Assembly (NCBI GenBank): GCA_023417475.1
Contig: JAEZFP010000004.1
Coordinates: 1 to 41,368, forward strand
Length of the DNA stretch: 41,368 bases
Direction: 5' to 3'
DNA from: Bacillota bacterium
GTDB taxonomy: Bacteria > Bacillota > UBA4882 > UBA8346
Numbering within the stretch: position 1 is the stretch's first letter; each line of letters opens with the position of its first letter. Positions 32,756 through 41,215 of this stretch are shown piece by piece. A model generated the notes under the pieces. It had not been told where the DNA came from. It saw nothing but the letters and a program-made list of their open reading frames with translations, and did no database searches. The position numbers and the translations under genes are program-made.

Positions 32756-34387
32756 TCATGATCGTAGTTGGGTCAAGAGTTGCCGGTATTCTTCGTCAAG
32801 CCGGGCCAGCTCGCCTTGATCCTGCGTAAGCGAAAGCCGGCTGATCACCTCGGTCAGACGGTACTCCAACACCAGCCGGTCTTCGGGCGGCTGTCCTCCC
32901 GGCGCTTTTTTCGCTTGATGGTCCTGCAGGTATTGTTCGAGGTTTCCCGCGAAAACCCGGATCTCCGGTTGGTCAAAGATTATCAGATGCGAGGCCACCT
33001 TATTGATAAACTTCCGGTCATGCGAGGCGAACACAATGGTGCCGTCATACTCCGCCAGTACTGTTTCAAGGGCTTCAAGCGAAGGCAGATCCAGGAAGTT
33101 CGTCGGCTCATCCAACAGTAACACGTTGGCCGGACTGACGATGATTTGCGCCAAAGCGACCCGGACCAGTTCGCCGCCGCTTAGCACTTGCACTTTTTTG
33201 TAAACGTCGTCCCGGCGAAATAACAACTGCGCCAGCAACCGCCGGGCAAAACCTTCGTCCCGGACGCTGTCGGCCATGACATTGGCGAGGATCGACCGGT
33301 CGGGACGGAGCTGCTGCAGATCCTGGGCAAAATAACCCAACCGGGAAGTGGGCGCCACGTGGATCGGCGCTGCGCGCCCCGCTATCATCTTTAACAACGT
33401 AGTCTTACCGCAGCCATTATTCCCAAACAATGCGACCTTTTGGCCCTTCATGATGTTAAAGTCAAAATCGCGGAATAAAACCTGTTGCCCAAAGCTTTTG
33501 TTGATCCGTTCGCCCCGGATCACTACTTTACTGTAGACTCCGTCGGTAGGGTTCAGTTGAAAATTGACGATCGGCGCCGTTTTCGGCTTTTCTTGCTTTT
33601 CCAACTTGGCCAAACGCGTCTCGATGGCTTTCACCGCTTTATCCAAACTTGACTGGGCTTTCTGGTTGCCCATCTTATGAAGGCGGGCCTCGGAATTGCC
33701 CATGCGTTTGGGCGTCTTTTTCGTTGAAACACTACGGGACCGGCGGTCGGCGACGGCTTGTTCCAGATGTTCCTTCTCCTGGAGGTACTGTTCGTACTCC
33801 CGTTGCCGGTGTTTTTGTTCCCGCTCTTTTTGAACCAAATAATCGCTGTAGTTACCGGGATAAACCAGCAAACGGCTGTCCCGAAGCTCCCAGATCACAT
33901 TGCAAACCCCGTCCAACAGTTGCCGGTCGTGGGATACCAACACGAAAGCCCCCGGGTAATTCCGGAGTTCGGCCTGGAGCAGTTCGGCGCCGCCGATATC
34001 TAAGTTGGCGGTCGGTTCGTCGGCCAAAAGTAACGGTCTTTCCTGGCCAAGTACGGCGGCAAGACGGTACCGCGTCTGCTCGCCTCCGCTCAACGTCGCG
34101 CCATACTCCCGTTTGGTCGCAAGTTGCCGGGCCGCCGGGGTCAGCAACTCCGGTTCCGGTTGGGTATCGCTGGCGAATTGCGTCAGATACGCACACTGGC
34201 CATGGCGGGTAACCTGCCCGGCGTCGGGTTGAATCGTTCCGGCCAAAATCCCCAACAAAGTCGACTTGCCAACTCCGTTCCGGCCAATTAAACCGATCCG
34301 CTCCCCTTCAAAAATCTCCAAACTTTCGATCTGCAATAAACAGCGATCCTGCACGTAATGAAGCACATTTTGCAATGACAACAACAA
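32756..34387 (-). CDS. ABC-F family ATPase of the ribosome-protection (Vml/Lsa/Vga-like) type
   Basis: A 543-residue protein with two ABC domains and no membrane segments. Walker A motifs are GRNGVGKST (about 35-43) and GNNGCGKTT (about 318), signatures LSGGEQ and LSGGEL, Walker B LLADEPT and LLLDEPT. The interdomain linker (about 200-285) contains KKTPKRMGNSEARLHKMG, the mark of antibiotic-resistance ABC-F proteins that displace drugs from the ribosomal exit site. The start is TTG at 34387, with AGGAGG seven bases upstream. That ribosome binding site is within the attenuator hairpin. Likely induced by ribosome-targeting drugs such as lincosamides, pleuromutilins or streptogramin A; the specificity is not predictable. 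Confidence 0.88.
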   Translation of the reverse strand: MLLSLQNVLHYVQDRCLLQIESLEIFEGERIGLIGRNGVGKSTLLGILAGTIQPDAGQVTRHGQCAYLTQFASDTQPEPELLTPAARQLATKREYGATLSGGEQTRYRLAAVLGQERPLLLADEPTANLDIGGAELLQAELRNYPGAFVLVSHDRQLLDGVCNVIWELRDSRLLVYPGNYSDYLVQKEREQKHRQREYEQYLQEKEHLEQAVADRRSRSVSTKKTPKRMGNSEARLHKMGNQKAQSSLDKAVKAIETRLAKLEKQEKPKTAPIVNFQLNPTDGVYSKVVIRGERINKSFGQQVLFRDFDFNIMKGQKVALFGNNGCGKTTLLKMIAGRAAPIHVAPTSRLGYFAQDLQQLRPDRSILANVMADSVRDEGFARRLLAQLLFRRDDVYKKVQVLSGGELVRVALAQIIVSPANVLLLDEPTNFLDLPSLEALETVLAEYDGTIVFASHDRKFINKVASHLIIFDQPEIRVFAGNLEQYLQDHQAKKAPGGQPPEDRLVLEYRLTEVISRLSLTQDQGELARLDEEYRQLLTQLRS

Positions 34388-34451
34388 AAAAACCCCTCCT
34401 TACGGGTAGGGGAAAGACAGGCAAAAACGGGCATAAAAAAACACACGTCAT
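34308..34451 (-). CDS. Leader reading frame upstream of and overlapping the ABC-F gene
   Basis: ATG 34451 has AAAGGGG seven bases upstream and opens MTCVFLCPFLPVFPLPVRRG; it runs 47 codons across the attenuator and into the ABC-F gene. A second frame from ATG 34456-34458 reads MTNDVCFFMPVFACLSPTRK but has its ribosome binding site directly against it. Stalling of a ribosome in either frame would open the downstream hairpin. I prefer the first frame on spacing alone. Confidence 0.45.
   Translation of the reverse strand: MTCVFLCPFLPVFPLPVRRGFFVVVIAKCASLRAGSLFIADRKFGDF
34386..34412 (-). terminator. Attenuator (terminator) with embedded ribosome binding site before the ABC-F gene
   Basis: On the minus strand CCCCT (34412-34408) pairs with AGGGG (34397-34393), with CC/GG inside and a CGTAA loop, followed by seven T (34392-34386) ending in the TTG start codon. 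AGGAGG in the 3' arm is the gene's ribosome binding site. An alternative pairing is possible: AGACAGG (34499-34493) with CCTGTCT (34421-34415), a 7-bp antiterminator candidate just before the stem. Confidence 0.75.
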
Positions 34452-34659
34452 TGGTCATCCCCTTTAGAATCTCCAAAGCAACACGAAACCCACCTGTCTG
34501 TTCGGACAAGTTGTCAATGTTTGCTTTAAACACTAAAAAGAATGATTAGCGCATGTTCGGTATACTTGTTCCTTTCCTAAAACAGAATCCCTAAAAACAT
34601 TTTGAGTATACCAGATATCGAAACTCAATGCAACGTCGTTGCCACAGAAAAAATTGGAA

Positions 34660-34883
34660 TTAGCCTTTCTGTTTCAAACCGTCTTTGGCCTGCTCCATAT
34701 TTTCGGTTACCCGAAACTTGACGATGGCCCTGATTAGCTCCAATGGCAACGGGTTGGCGGAAACCGCACTGCCCCTTTGGAGCTTTTGTACTCCGCCAAC
34801 CGCTCCTTGAACTCCGCGAATCCAACAAATAACTCTCCATCACCAGATCATTTCAGCGCGCAATTGTGTTTATCTGCCAACTC
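34660..34883 (-). pseudogene. Remnant of a DUF1801/YdhG-like gene
   Basis: On the minus strand, starting eight bases after selO, the fragments ELADKHNCALK, then SGDGELFVGFAEFKERLAEY with KSSKGAVRFP, then (after a frameshift) PLPLELIRAIVKFRVTEN with MEQAK can be read. The KYK-SKGA-x-FP...PLPLELI-IVKFRV pattern is the C-terminal half of DUF1801 iron-chaperone-like proteins. A stop (TGA where TGG is likely), one frameshift near 34755 and a missing N-terminal half show that it is dead. The stop codon is TAA 34660-34662. Confidence 0.55.
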
Positions 34884-34890
34884 AGATAAT

Positions 34891-36366
34891 TTAGGTCCCG
34901 CAAAAGGTTCGATAGGGAACGTCGGTCGACTCGGGGGGCAAGGAGTAGGCCAGCTGTTCGGAAGAGTAAGCGTAAGGGTTTGCCAGCACGGCCAACAACT
35001 GTTCCAGCTCACGGTAGTCTCCTCGAACTGCGCTTGCGAGTGCCGCCTCGACCCGGTGATTCCGGGGAATTACCGCCGGATTGCTATCGCGCATCAACTG
35101 CCGCGAAGCCGCTTTTGATTGGGGTTGCCGGTCGAGTCTGGCCTGCCATTGCCGGCGCCAGTGGGCAAATGTGTCGCTGGTAAACAGCAGCGTCGTTTCC
35201 GGCTGTTCCAAAGTCAAGGCGCGAAAGGTGTTGGTATAATCCGCCCGGTGTTCCTCCATCAACTTGAGTAACTCGCCAACCAAAGATTCATCTTGGGTCT
35301 CTTCATTGAAAATTCCCAGTTTGGCTTGCATTCCTGCGAGCCAGTGGGCTTGATATTGTCCGGTGAATTCGGAAAGCGCCGTTTCCGCCAGTTCAATGGC
35401 TTGCGCTTGTTCTTCATGCAGCAGGGGCAGTAGGGTTTCAGCAAACCGCGCCAGATTCCAGCCGGCAATGTCCGGCTGATTGCCATAAGCATACCGGCCG
35501 TGAAGGTCAATGGAGCTGAATACCGTTGCCGGATCGTAAGTATCCATAAACGCACACGGTCCATAATCAATTGTTTCGCCGCTAATCGCCATATTGTCGG
35601 TGTTCATCACTCCGTGAATAAACCCAACCAACTGCCATTGGGCAAGCAAGGCCGCCTGCCGTTGAATCACTTCCCGGAGCAATAAAAGATAACGATCGGC
35701 TACGTCCGGTATGGCCGGAAAATGCCGCCCGACGGTATAGTCGGCCAACGCCCGGAGCTCAGCGGCAGTTCCCCAGCTGGCAATGTACTGAAAGGTGCCG
35801 ACCCGGATATGACTGCTGGCCACGCGGGTCAAGATCGCTCCCGGTTGTTGTTGGGTCTCCCGGAGGACTGTTTCACCGGTGAGCGCCACCGCCAGACTCC
35901 GGGTGGTGGGTATGCCCAATCCAAACATCGCTTCACTGATGATATATTCGCGGAGCATCGGCCCGAGCGCGGCGCGACCGTCCCCGCCCCGGGAGTACGG
36001 TGTCCGGCCGGAACCCTTGAGCTGAATATCTACCCGCTCGCCGTTGGGAGAAAGTTGTTCGCCAAGGAGCACCGCCCGGCCGTCCCCTAGCATGGTAAAA
36101 TGCCCGAACTGGTGCCCGGCGTACGCTTGCGCCAGCGGTTGCCCGCCTTCGGGAATCCGGTTACCGGCAAATACCGCAACCCCCGCCGCGTTTTGCAGCG
36201 CTTCAACACGTAACCCGAGGGATTTTGCCAACGCATCGTTAAAAGCCACCAGCCGCGGCGCAGTGACCGGCGTTGGGTTAAGGCGGGTGTAAAAGCTTTG
36301 CGGCAGACGGGCATAACTATTGTCCAGGTTCCAGCCGGCCGCGACGTTAACGTTTTCCTCTTTCAT
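34891..36366 (-). CDS. selO: SelO (YdiU) pseudokinase protein AMPylase
   Basis: A 491-residue protein of the SelO family, which transfers AMP from ATP to Ser/Thr/Tyr of target proteins, often in redox stress. I use ATG 36366 (MKEENVNVAAGWNLDNSYARL; GGGAG upstream); the longer frame to 36477 has no such site. FGHFTMLGDGRAVLLGEQ, IQLKGSGRTPYSRGGDGRAALGP and FIHGVMNTDNMAISG (catalytic Asp/Asn) are the hallmark blocks. It ends TFCGT, with Cys where some homologs carry selenocysteine. It is upstream of the decayed DUF1801-like sequence and apparently single. Confidence 0.93.
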   Translation of the reverse strand: MKEENVNVAAGWNLDNSYARLPQSFYTRLNPTPVTAPRLVAFNDALAKSLGLRVEALQNAAGVAVFAGNRIPEGGQPLAQAYAGHQFGHFTMLGDGRAVLLGEQLSPNGERVDIQLKGSGRTPYSRGGDGRAALGPMLREYIISEAMFGLGIPTTRSLAVALTGETVLRETQQQPGAILTRVASSHIRVGTFQYIASWGTAAELRALADYTVGRHFPAIPDVADRYLLLLREVIQRQAALLAQWQLVGFIHGVMNTDNMAISGETIDYGPCAFMDTYDPATVFSSIDLHGRYAYGNQPDIAGWNLARFAETLLPLLHEEQAQAIELAETALSEFTGQYQAHWLAGMQAKLGIFNEETQDESLVGELLKLMEEHRADYTNTFRALTLEQPETTLLFTSDTFAHWRRQWQARLDRQPQSKAASRQLMRDSNPAVIPRNHRVEAALASAVRGDYRELEQLLAVLANPYAYSSEQLAYSLPPESTDVPYRTFCGT

Positions 36367-36517
36367 CACTAACTCCCTATCCTCGCGAATGATAATTAAA
36401 GTATGCCCAAAACAAAGATATAAGAAAAGGGCACACAGAAATGCCTCTGTCCCCAGGATATCACCTGTGCGCCTCACGAAATCACCATTTTTTAGAGTTT
36501 CTCGTTGGATTGGCTAT

Positions 36518-37753
36518 TTATCTGACTGCTGTCGCTATTTCAATTACTTTCCGAATCACCGGATCGTTTTCCGGTGTATCGGCAATTGGCGCCTTGATTT
36601 GAATATCCGGTTCTGTCGCTTTTTCCTCATTGACGGAACCATCGGGATTAAAACCCAGACCCACTGGAAACCTTACTACCAACCCGCTGTTGGGTAAAGC
36701 TAACAAAGGCATATCAATTCCAACTGGATTGTTAATCCCGTCCCCTTTGGTTCGCTCCCCAACGACCACTGCAAACTTGGTGGCTCGACTGAATGAAGCG
36801 AATGTATCCGCTGAGGAATAGGAGCCATTATCAACCAACAGATAAATTTTTCCGTGAAAACCAACGGGTTTCACAGGTGAAACCGCATGCACAATTTGAT
36901 AATAATTCTTAAAATTTCTTACCACTTCAGAGGGAAAACGTTTTGCCAATTCCGGATTGAGTTGTTCAATCGGAGAAAATCGCTTCCAAAACGGTTGGTA
37001 AAAAGACTTAACGTAACTTCCGCCGCGGATAAATCCGTAGTATTCAGCCTTCAATTCCTGGTTGATTAACGGCGCGACCAGATTTTCTTTCCAATATTGT
37101 TGCGCGCCGCCGCCGTTTTGGCGGACATCAATGATTAAGACTGGGTAATCCTTAATTGATTCCAAAAACCGGTAGATCGGTTTATGATCCTCCACGTATT
37201 TAAGTTTATCAAACTTATTGATTTTCAAATAAGCGATTGCTCCCGATTGAATCCAGTTAAATTGATAACGAGGCTTTTCGGTAAGGCTATTATTATATAC
37301 CCTAACTTTTGAGTCTTGTCCCGGCTTCTGTTGATAGTGTTGAACGACCTCAGGTTTTGTCAAAACACTCACCCATGGGTTATCATTGCCTATCTTTTTA
37401 AAAACTGTCAAACTCGATTGGTAGTCATTATAATCTAGCAAGGTGGTATGCCAACTACGAAGTTCATTGAGTATTTTTTTTAAGACTTGCTCAAATTCAC
37501 GATCGGTGGTGGTATTGGTAATCATCGTTTCGAACTCACTTTTTTGGGCAAGCCAATCTACGTTATAAACCCGGTTTTTTACTTCAAAGAACGGGTAGTC
37601 ATCTTTTAAAATGTGATACAGATACCGAAAGTCCTCGAGTTTCTGTTCGGTCGTCAAACCTTCGACCGCCGCTACTTGTTGAAACCCAAGCGCTGTGATG
37701 AAAATGGCAATCATAATTAAAGATTGTAGTTTTTGACTTATCATTGAACGCAT
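36518..37753 (-). CDS. S41 family peptidase (tail-specific-protease-like), secreted
   Basis: A 411-residue protein. The ATG at 37753 has GAGG nine bases upstream and gives a signal peptide (SLIMIAIFITALGF) with cleavage near 28, so the enzyme acts outside the membrane. The S41 core domain covers about 200-395: IDVRQNGGGAQQYW is the substrate-binding strand, NGSYSSADTFASFSRATK contains the presumed catalytic serine, and VVGERTKGDGINN follows. No PDZ domain is evident. The family cleaves C-terminal regions of secreted proteins or peptides; the target is unknown. It stands alone, divergent from the Fe-S gene. Confidence 0.85.
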   Translation of the reverse strand: MRSMISQKLQSLIMIAIFITALGFQQVAAVEGLTTEQKLEDFRYLYHILKDDYPFFEVKNRVYNVDWLAQKSEFETMITNTTTDREFEQVLKKILNELRSWHTTLLDYNDYQSSLTVFKKIGNDNPWVSVLTKPEVVQHYQQKPGQDSKVRVYNNSLTEKPRYQFNWIQSGAIAYLKINKFDKLKYVEDHKPIYRFLESIKDYPVLIIDVRQNGGGAQQYWKENLVAPLINQELKAEYYGFIRGGSYVKSFYQPFWKRFSPIEQLNPELAKRFPSEVVRNFKNYYQIVHAVSPVKPVGFHGKIYLLVDNGSYSSADTFASFSRATKFAVVVGERTKGDGINNPVGIDMPLLALPNSGLVVRFPVGLGFNPDGSVNEEKATEPDIQIKAPIADTPENDPVIRKVIEIATAVR

Positions 37754-37871
37754 AAAGGGATACCTCACTATTTTGAGATTTCTTCAAGGTTTCAATAATA
37801 AATTGGTAATCCCTGCTTGCCTCGGCCTTTGTAATCCATTCGTTACAGGAAATGTAATTATTTGTTGAAAT

Positions 37872-37910
37872 ACTAGAAGATTAATTCTCCGCTTTCTAGT
37901 ACAATATAAT
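37872..37910 (+). promoter_or_regulatory. Possible promoter with an inverted repeat before the Fe-S gene
   Basis: TATAAT at 37905-37910 is a perfect -10; no good -35 is visible. ACTAGAA (37872-37878) and TTCTAGT (37894-37900) form a 7-bp inverted repeat across the -35 region, a possible regulator site that could compensate for the weak -35. Confidence 0.4.
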
Positions 37911-37948
37911 CAGTTTGGATCTGACCGAAAGAGCATCGGAGGACTAAA

Positions 37949-38605
37949 ATGCATCAAGTATACGCCCCGGGCTGCGGACTTTTGATTTACAAACCTCAGC
38001 TCGCCCAGAAAATAGCCGCTTTTTTAAACCGCGCCGACTGTACGATTCCCGATTATCTGACGTGTTGCCGCTCGCAACCGGAGCTTGAAACCGGCACGCG
38101 GATTATTAATACCTGCGCCGGCTGCGACAGACGGTATCGCGAGTTATATCAGGGAATCACCACCGTTTCCCTTTGGGAAATCCTCGCCGAGAGTTCCAGC
38201 TTTCCGTTTCCCGACTATCACGGGATCACCATGTCCATCCACGACGCCTGTCCCACCCGGAGTGAAGCCCGGGTGTATTCGGCAATCCGAACCTTGCTTG
38301 AAAAAATGAACGTCACCGTGGTCGAGCCCAAGCACACTAAGGCGCAAGCCCGTTGTTGCGGCGATAGTTTTTACGGCGTTTTGCCCGTCGCGCAAGTGAA
38401 ACTGATGATGCAACAACGGGCGGATGAGATGCCCTGCGCCGAAGTGGCGGTGTATTGCATTTCCTGTATTAAAGCCATGCATATCGGGGGCAAAAAGCCG
38501 CGCTATCTTGTTGATCTTTTGTTTAACGAAACAACGGAGATTGGAACATTTGACCCTGAGGCCTGGCACCGCCAACTGCAGGAGTTTATCGATACGCACA
38601 GTTAA
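37949..38605 (+). CDS. CCG-domain Fe-S protein (heterodisulfide-reductase subunit B-like)
   Basis: A 218-residue protein with two CCG cysteine motifs: Cys9, Cys39-Cys40 and Cys56/Cys59 (CAGC), then Cys101, Cys136-Cys137 and Cys170/Cys173 (CISC). Such Cys-rich domains hold [4Fe-4S]-type clusters in HdrB, GlpC, LldE/LutA and related enzymes. Here the protein is a single unit without ferredoxin domain, so it probably pairs with another redox protein elsewhere. GGAGGACTAAAATG has a good ribosome binding site. It is followed after 22 bases by the creatininase-family gene and likely shares its transcript; the functional link is not known. Confidence 0.82.
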   Translation: MHQVYAPGCGLLIYKPQLAQKIAAFLNRADCTIPDYLTCCRSQPELETGTRIINTCAGCDRRYRELYQGITTVSLWEILAESSSFPFPDYHGITMSIHDACPTRSEARVYSAIRTLLEKMNVTVVEPKHTKAQARCCGDSFYGVLPVAQVKLMMQQRADEMPCAEVAVYCISCIKAMHIGGKKPRYLVDLLFNETTEIGTFDPEAWHRQLQEFIDTHS

Positions 38606-38627
38606 TTCAAATTTTACGAGGTGGATT

Positions 38628-39404
38628 ATGAATAATCAAACAATCGAACTGAGAAACCAAACCGATCTTTCAATTTTTACTGATACTATGGTCGAACTGA
38701 CCTGGCCGCAAGTGAAACAGGCGGCTGCGGACGGCGCCATCGTTTTACTTCCGATCGGCGTGATTGAAGCCCATGGGCCGCATCTGGATTTAAGTCCCGA
38801 TGTCTATCTGGCCTATTTATATTGCCGCTTTTTGAAACAAAGTTTAGCGGCTAAAAATATTCAAGCGTTGATTGCTCCTCCTTTTTATTGGGGGATATGC
38901 GAAGATCTGAAAAACTACCCGGGTACCTTCTCGGTCCGGCCCGAAACCATGAAAGCGCTTTTGATTGACATTTTCGCGTCGCTCCGGTCCTGGGGATTTC
39001 AGACGGTGTTTATTATGAACAGCCATGGCGACCGCGCGCATAAAAACGTTATTGAGCAGGCTGTTACCGAGATGAATGCCGGCGGCGGGATCCAAATCAA
39101 CGATCTGCGCAACTTAAAAATCGCCATCGAAAATCCCCCGGTCTTTCCGCCCGACCGGGCAGGAAAATTCAAACCCGACTATCATGCCGGAGCTGACGAA
39201 ACCGCCGATATGTTCACTTTCTATCCCCAAAAAGTGGACTCGCAAACTGCAAAATCACTAAAACCGCAAAATACCTTTCATCCCTTAGGATACTGCGGTG
39301 ATCCGGCCAGCTTTGAACTGGAGCAAGAAGTTATCCAATACTATCAAGCTTCATTGGAAACGGATACCTTGAAAATTGAAGCGTATCGTAACCAAATTAA
39401 GTAG
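38628..39404 (+). CDS. Creatininase family amidohydrolase
   Basis: A 258-residue protein. ATG 38628 follows ACGAGGTGG. LLPIGVIEAHGPHLDLSPD near 42-60 provides the Glu/His/Asp metal ligands, NSHGDRAHKN near 124-133 the second histidine pair, and YHAGADETADMF near 186-197 the conserved His and Glu. Creatininase-fold enzymes hydrolyse amides in purine-like or flavin-like compounds, or cyclic peptide precursors in mycofactocin-type pathways (MftE). No mycofactocin or riboflavin genes are adjacent. It is co-oriented with the Fe-S gene with a 22-base gap. Confidence 0.88.
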   Translation: MNNQTIELRNQTDLSIFTDTMVELTWPQVKQAAADGAIVLLPIGVIEAHGPHLDLSPDVYLAYLYCRFLKQSLAAKNIQALIAPPFYWGICEDLKNYPGTFSVRPETMKALLIDIFASLRSWGFQTVFIMNSHGDRAHKNVIEQAVTEMNAGGGIQINDLRNLKIAIENPPVFPPDRAGKFKPDYHAGADETADMFTFYPQKVDSQTAKSLKPQNTFHPLGYCGDPASFELEQEVIQYYQASLETDTLKIEAYRNQIK

Positions 39405-39419
39405 GCAGGCCAAGTTCCT

Positions 39420-39468
39420 TTAAGCAAACACCCCCAACGTAATAACGCCGCTGGGGGTGTTTGCTTAA
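39420..39468. terminator. Bidirectional terminator with a perfect 17-bp stem
   Basis: TTAAGCAAACACCCCCA (39420-39436) is exactly complementary to 39452-39468, with a 15-base loop. It separates the convergent creatininase and ProS genes. Confidence 0.88.
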
Positions 39469-39485
39469 TTCTGATTAAACGACTT

Positions 39486-40934
39486 TTAATACGCCCGGGC
39501 AAAGATGACGGTCTGCTCCGCCGGTTGGCCGCAACAGACACAGGTATTGCCCACCTTTTCATGACCGCTGGGAATACAGCGGGCGGTGGCGCCGGTCTTT
39601 TCTTTGATCGCATCCTCGCATTGGCGGTCGCCGCACCACATCGCTTGGATAAATCCCTGTTTCGCTTCGAGTTTGCCGACAAACTCGTTGAGATCCGTGG
39701 CGGTTTGGGTCCGTTCTTCCCGGTTTTGCAGCGCTTTTTGATACAATGATTGCTGGATCTGCGCAAGCACCCTGCCGATCTCGATATTAATATTATCCAA
39801 GCTGACCACGGTCTTTTCACCCGAATCCCGGCGCACCAGGACCGCCTGATTGTTTTCGATATCCTTGGGACCCAGCTCCACCCGGAGCGGCACCCCCTTC
39901 ATCTCCCACTCGTTAAACTTCCACCCGACTGAGTTTTGCTCGCTGTCGTCCATGAGCACCCGGAAATCGCCTTGCAGAGCCGCCAGGACTTGACGGCAGC
40001 GCTCCAGCACCCCGGGTTTATGTTGAGCGACCGGAATCAGCACAACCTGCGTCGGAGCGATTCGCGGCGGCAGGACCAATCCCCGGTTATCGCCGTGGAC
40101 CATGATGATCGCCCCGATCAGCCGGGTCGACGCTCCCCAGGATGTTTGCCAACAATACTCAAGTTGACCGTTTTTATCCTGATATTTGATCTCAAACGGC
40201 AGCGCGAAGTTTTGCCCGAAGTTATGCGAGGTTGCCGATTGCAACGCCTTGCCGTCGTGCATCATCGCTTCGACGGTATAGGTACTGACCGCGCCCGCGA
40301 ATTTCTCTTTTGCGGTCTTTTGCCCCTTGATCACCGGAATCGCCAGGTAATCTTCGATAAACCGGCTGTAAATATTCAACATTTGGAGTGTTTCAGCTTC
40401 ACTCTCTTCCTTGGTGGCATGGACGGTATGCCCTTCCTGCCATAGGAATTCCGAGGTCCGCAGGAACGGACGGGTGGTCTTCTCCCAACGCACGACACTA
40501 CACCACTGATTGTAGCGCAAGGGCAAATCGCGCCAGGATTTGACCCACTTGGCGAACATGGTCGAAAAAAGCGTCTCCGAAGTCGGCCTTATGCATAACC
40601 GTTCTTCGAGTTTTTCCGAACCGCCCATGGTGACCCAGGCGACTTCGGGCGCAAATCCTTCCACATGCTCCTTTTCCTTATTTAACAAGCTCTCCGGAAT
40701 AAACAACGGAAAGTAAACGTTTTTATGGCCGGTTGCCTTAAACATCCCATCAAGGCCGTGCTGGATCATCTCCCAGAGTTCATACCCGTACGGCCGAATG
40801 ATCATACAACCTTTGACCATCGAGTAATCGACCAGTTCCGCTTTTAAAATGATGTCCGTATACCACTGGGCAAAATCGTCCTCCAAATTGGTGATCTCCC
40901 GGACAAACTCTTTATCGTTGCGCTGCTTCGCCAT
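39486..40934 (-). CDS. proS: Prolyl-tRNA synthetase, archaeal/eukaryal type
   Basis: A 482-residue class II synthetase that charges tRNA-Pro with proline. I use ATG 40934 (MAKQRNDKEF), eight bases after GGAGG. Class II motifs are seen as GCMIIRPYGYELWEMIQ, LYCIRPTSE-like motif 2 (ERLCIRPTSETLFSTMF) with RWEKTTRPFLRTSEFLWQEGHT, and GDNRGLVLPPRIAP for motif 3. The anticodon-binding domain and a C-terminal zinc domain (CGDRQC...CVCCGQ; ends in FARAY) are those of the type without the bacterial editing insert, which is also common in Clostridia. Confidence 0.95.
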   Translation of the reverse strand: MAKQRNDKEFVREITNLEDDFAQWYTDIILKAELVDYSMVKGCMIIRPYGYELWEMIQHGLDGMFKATGHKNVYFPLFIPESLLNKEKEHVEGFAPEVAWVTMGGSEKLEERLCIRPTSETLFSTMFAKWVKSWRDLPLRYNQWCSVVRWEKTTRPFLRTSEFLWQEGHTVHATKEESEAETLQMLNIYSRFIEDYLAIPVIKGQKTAKEKFAGAVSTYTVEAMMHDGKALQSATSHNFGQNFALPFEIKYQDKNGQLEYCWQTSWGASTRLIGAIIMVHGDNRGLVLPPRIAPTQVVLIPVAQHKPGVLERCRQVLAALQGDFRVLMDDSEQNSVGWKFNEWEMKGVPLRVELGPKDIENNQAVLVRRDSGEKTVVSLDNINIEIGRVLAQIQQSLYQKALQNREERTQTATDLNEFVGKLEAKQGFIQAMWCGDRQCEDAIKEKTGATARCIPSGHEKVGNTCVCCGQPAEQTVIFARAY

Positions 40935-40978
40935 GGGCCATGCCTCCAAACCCGTTATGTTAAATTAAATTACTACCA

Positions 40979-41008
40979 ATCATACGCCTGCGGTTGCGTG
41001 GCTGTCAA
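40979..41008 (-). promoter_or_regulatory. Promoter of proS
   Basis: On the minus strand TTGACA (41003-41008) and TATGAT (40979-40984) are 18 bases apart. Only about 45 bases separate the -10 from the start codon, so there is no room for a T-box leader. Confidence 0.65.
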
Positions 41009-41020
41009 TGGCGGATATGC

Positions 41021-41039
41021 AGTTGCAGCTATTGCAACT
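41021..41039. promoter_or_regulatory. Short palindrome upstream of the proS promoter
   Basis: AGTTGCA (41021-41027) and TGCAACT (41033-41039) form a 7-bp inverted repeat with a five-base loop, 13 bases before the -35. It may be a regulator site; no match to a known one is evident. Confidence 0.4.
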
Positions 41040-41092
41040 TATTTTTATTAAACGGGTGGTCCGTCACTCCGCAAGCGAGAGAATGAAAACAG

Positions 41093-41215
41093 GTCCAAGT
41101 GCGATCCCTCGCCCTTTAAAAGGGTAACCACAAAGCTTTGAACTCTATAAAAGATTGGATAGGCAACGAAGCATTGTGGTTGTCCTTTTAAAGGACAAAA
41201 GGATCGCACTTGGAC
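41093..41215. repeat. 123-base imperfect inverted-repeat element
   Basis: Arm 41093-41136 and arm 41171-41215 are complementary over about 44 bases with a few mismatches (GTCCAAGTGCGATCC, CCTTTAAAAGG and AACCACA are shared blocks). The 34-base loop is AT-rich. Related direct repeats flank it: 41054-41090 and about 41231-41276 share GTCCG-CAC and CAAGCGA-GAATGAAAA segments. The element may be a MITE or a non-coding RNA gene. Nothing else is recognised between 41009 and the window end. Confidence 0.75.

Noticed and set aside
41048..41075. T-box-like GGGTGGTCCG motif upstream of proS
   Set aside because: The motif is on the plus strand whereas proS is on the minus strand, and the proS promoter lies between it and the gene.
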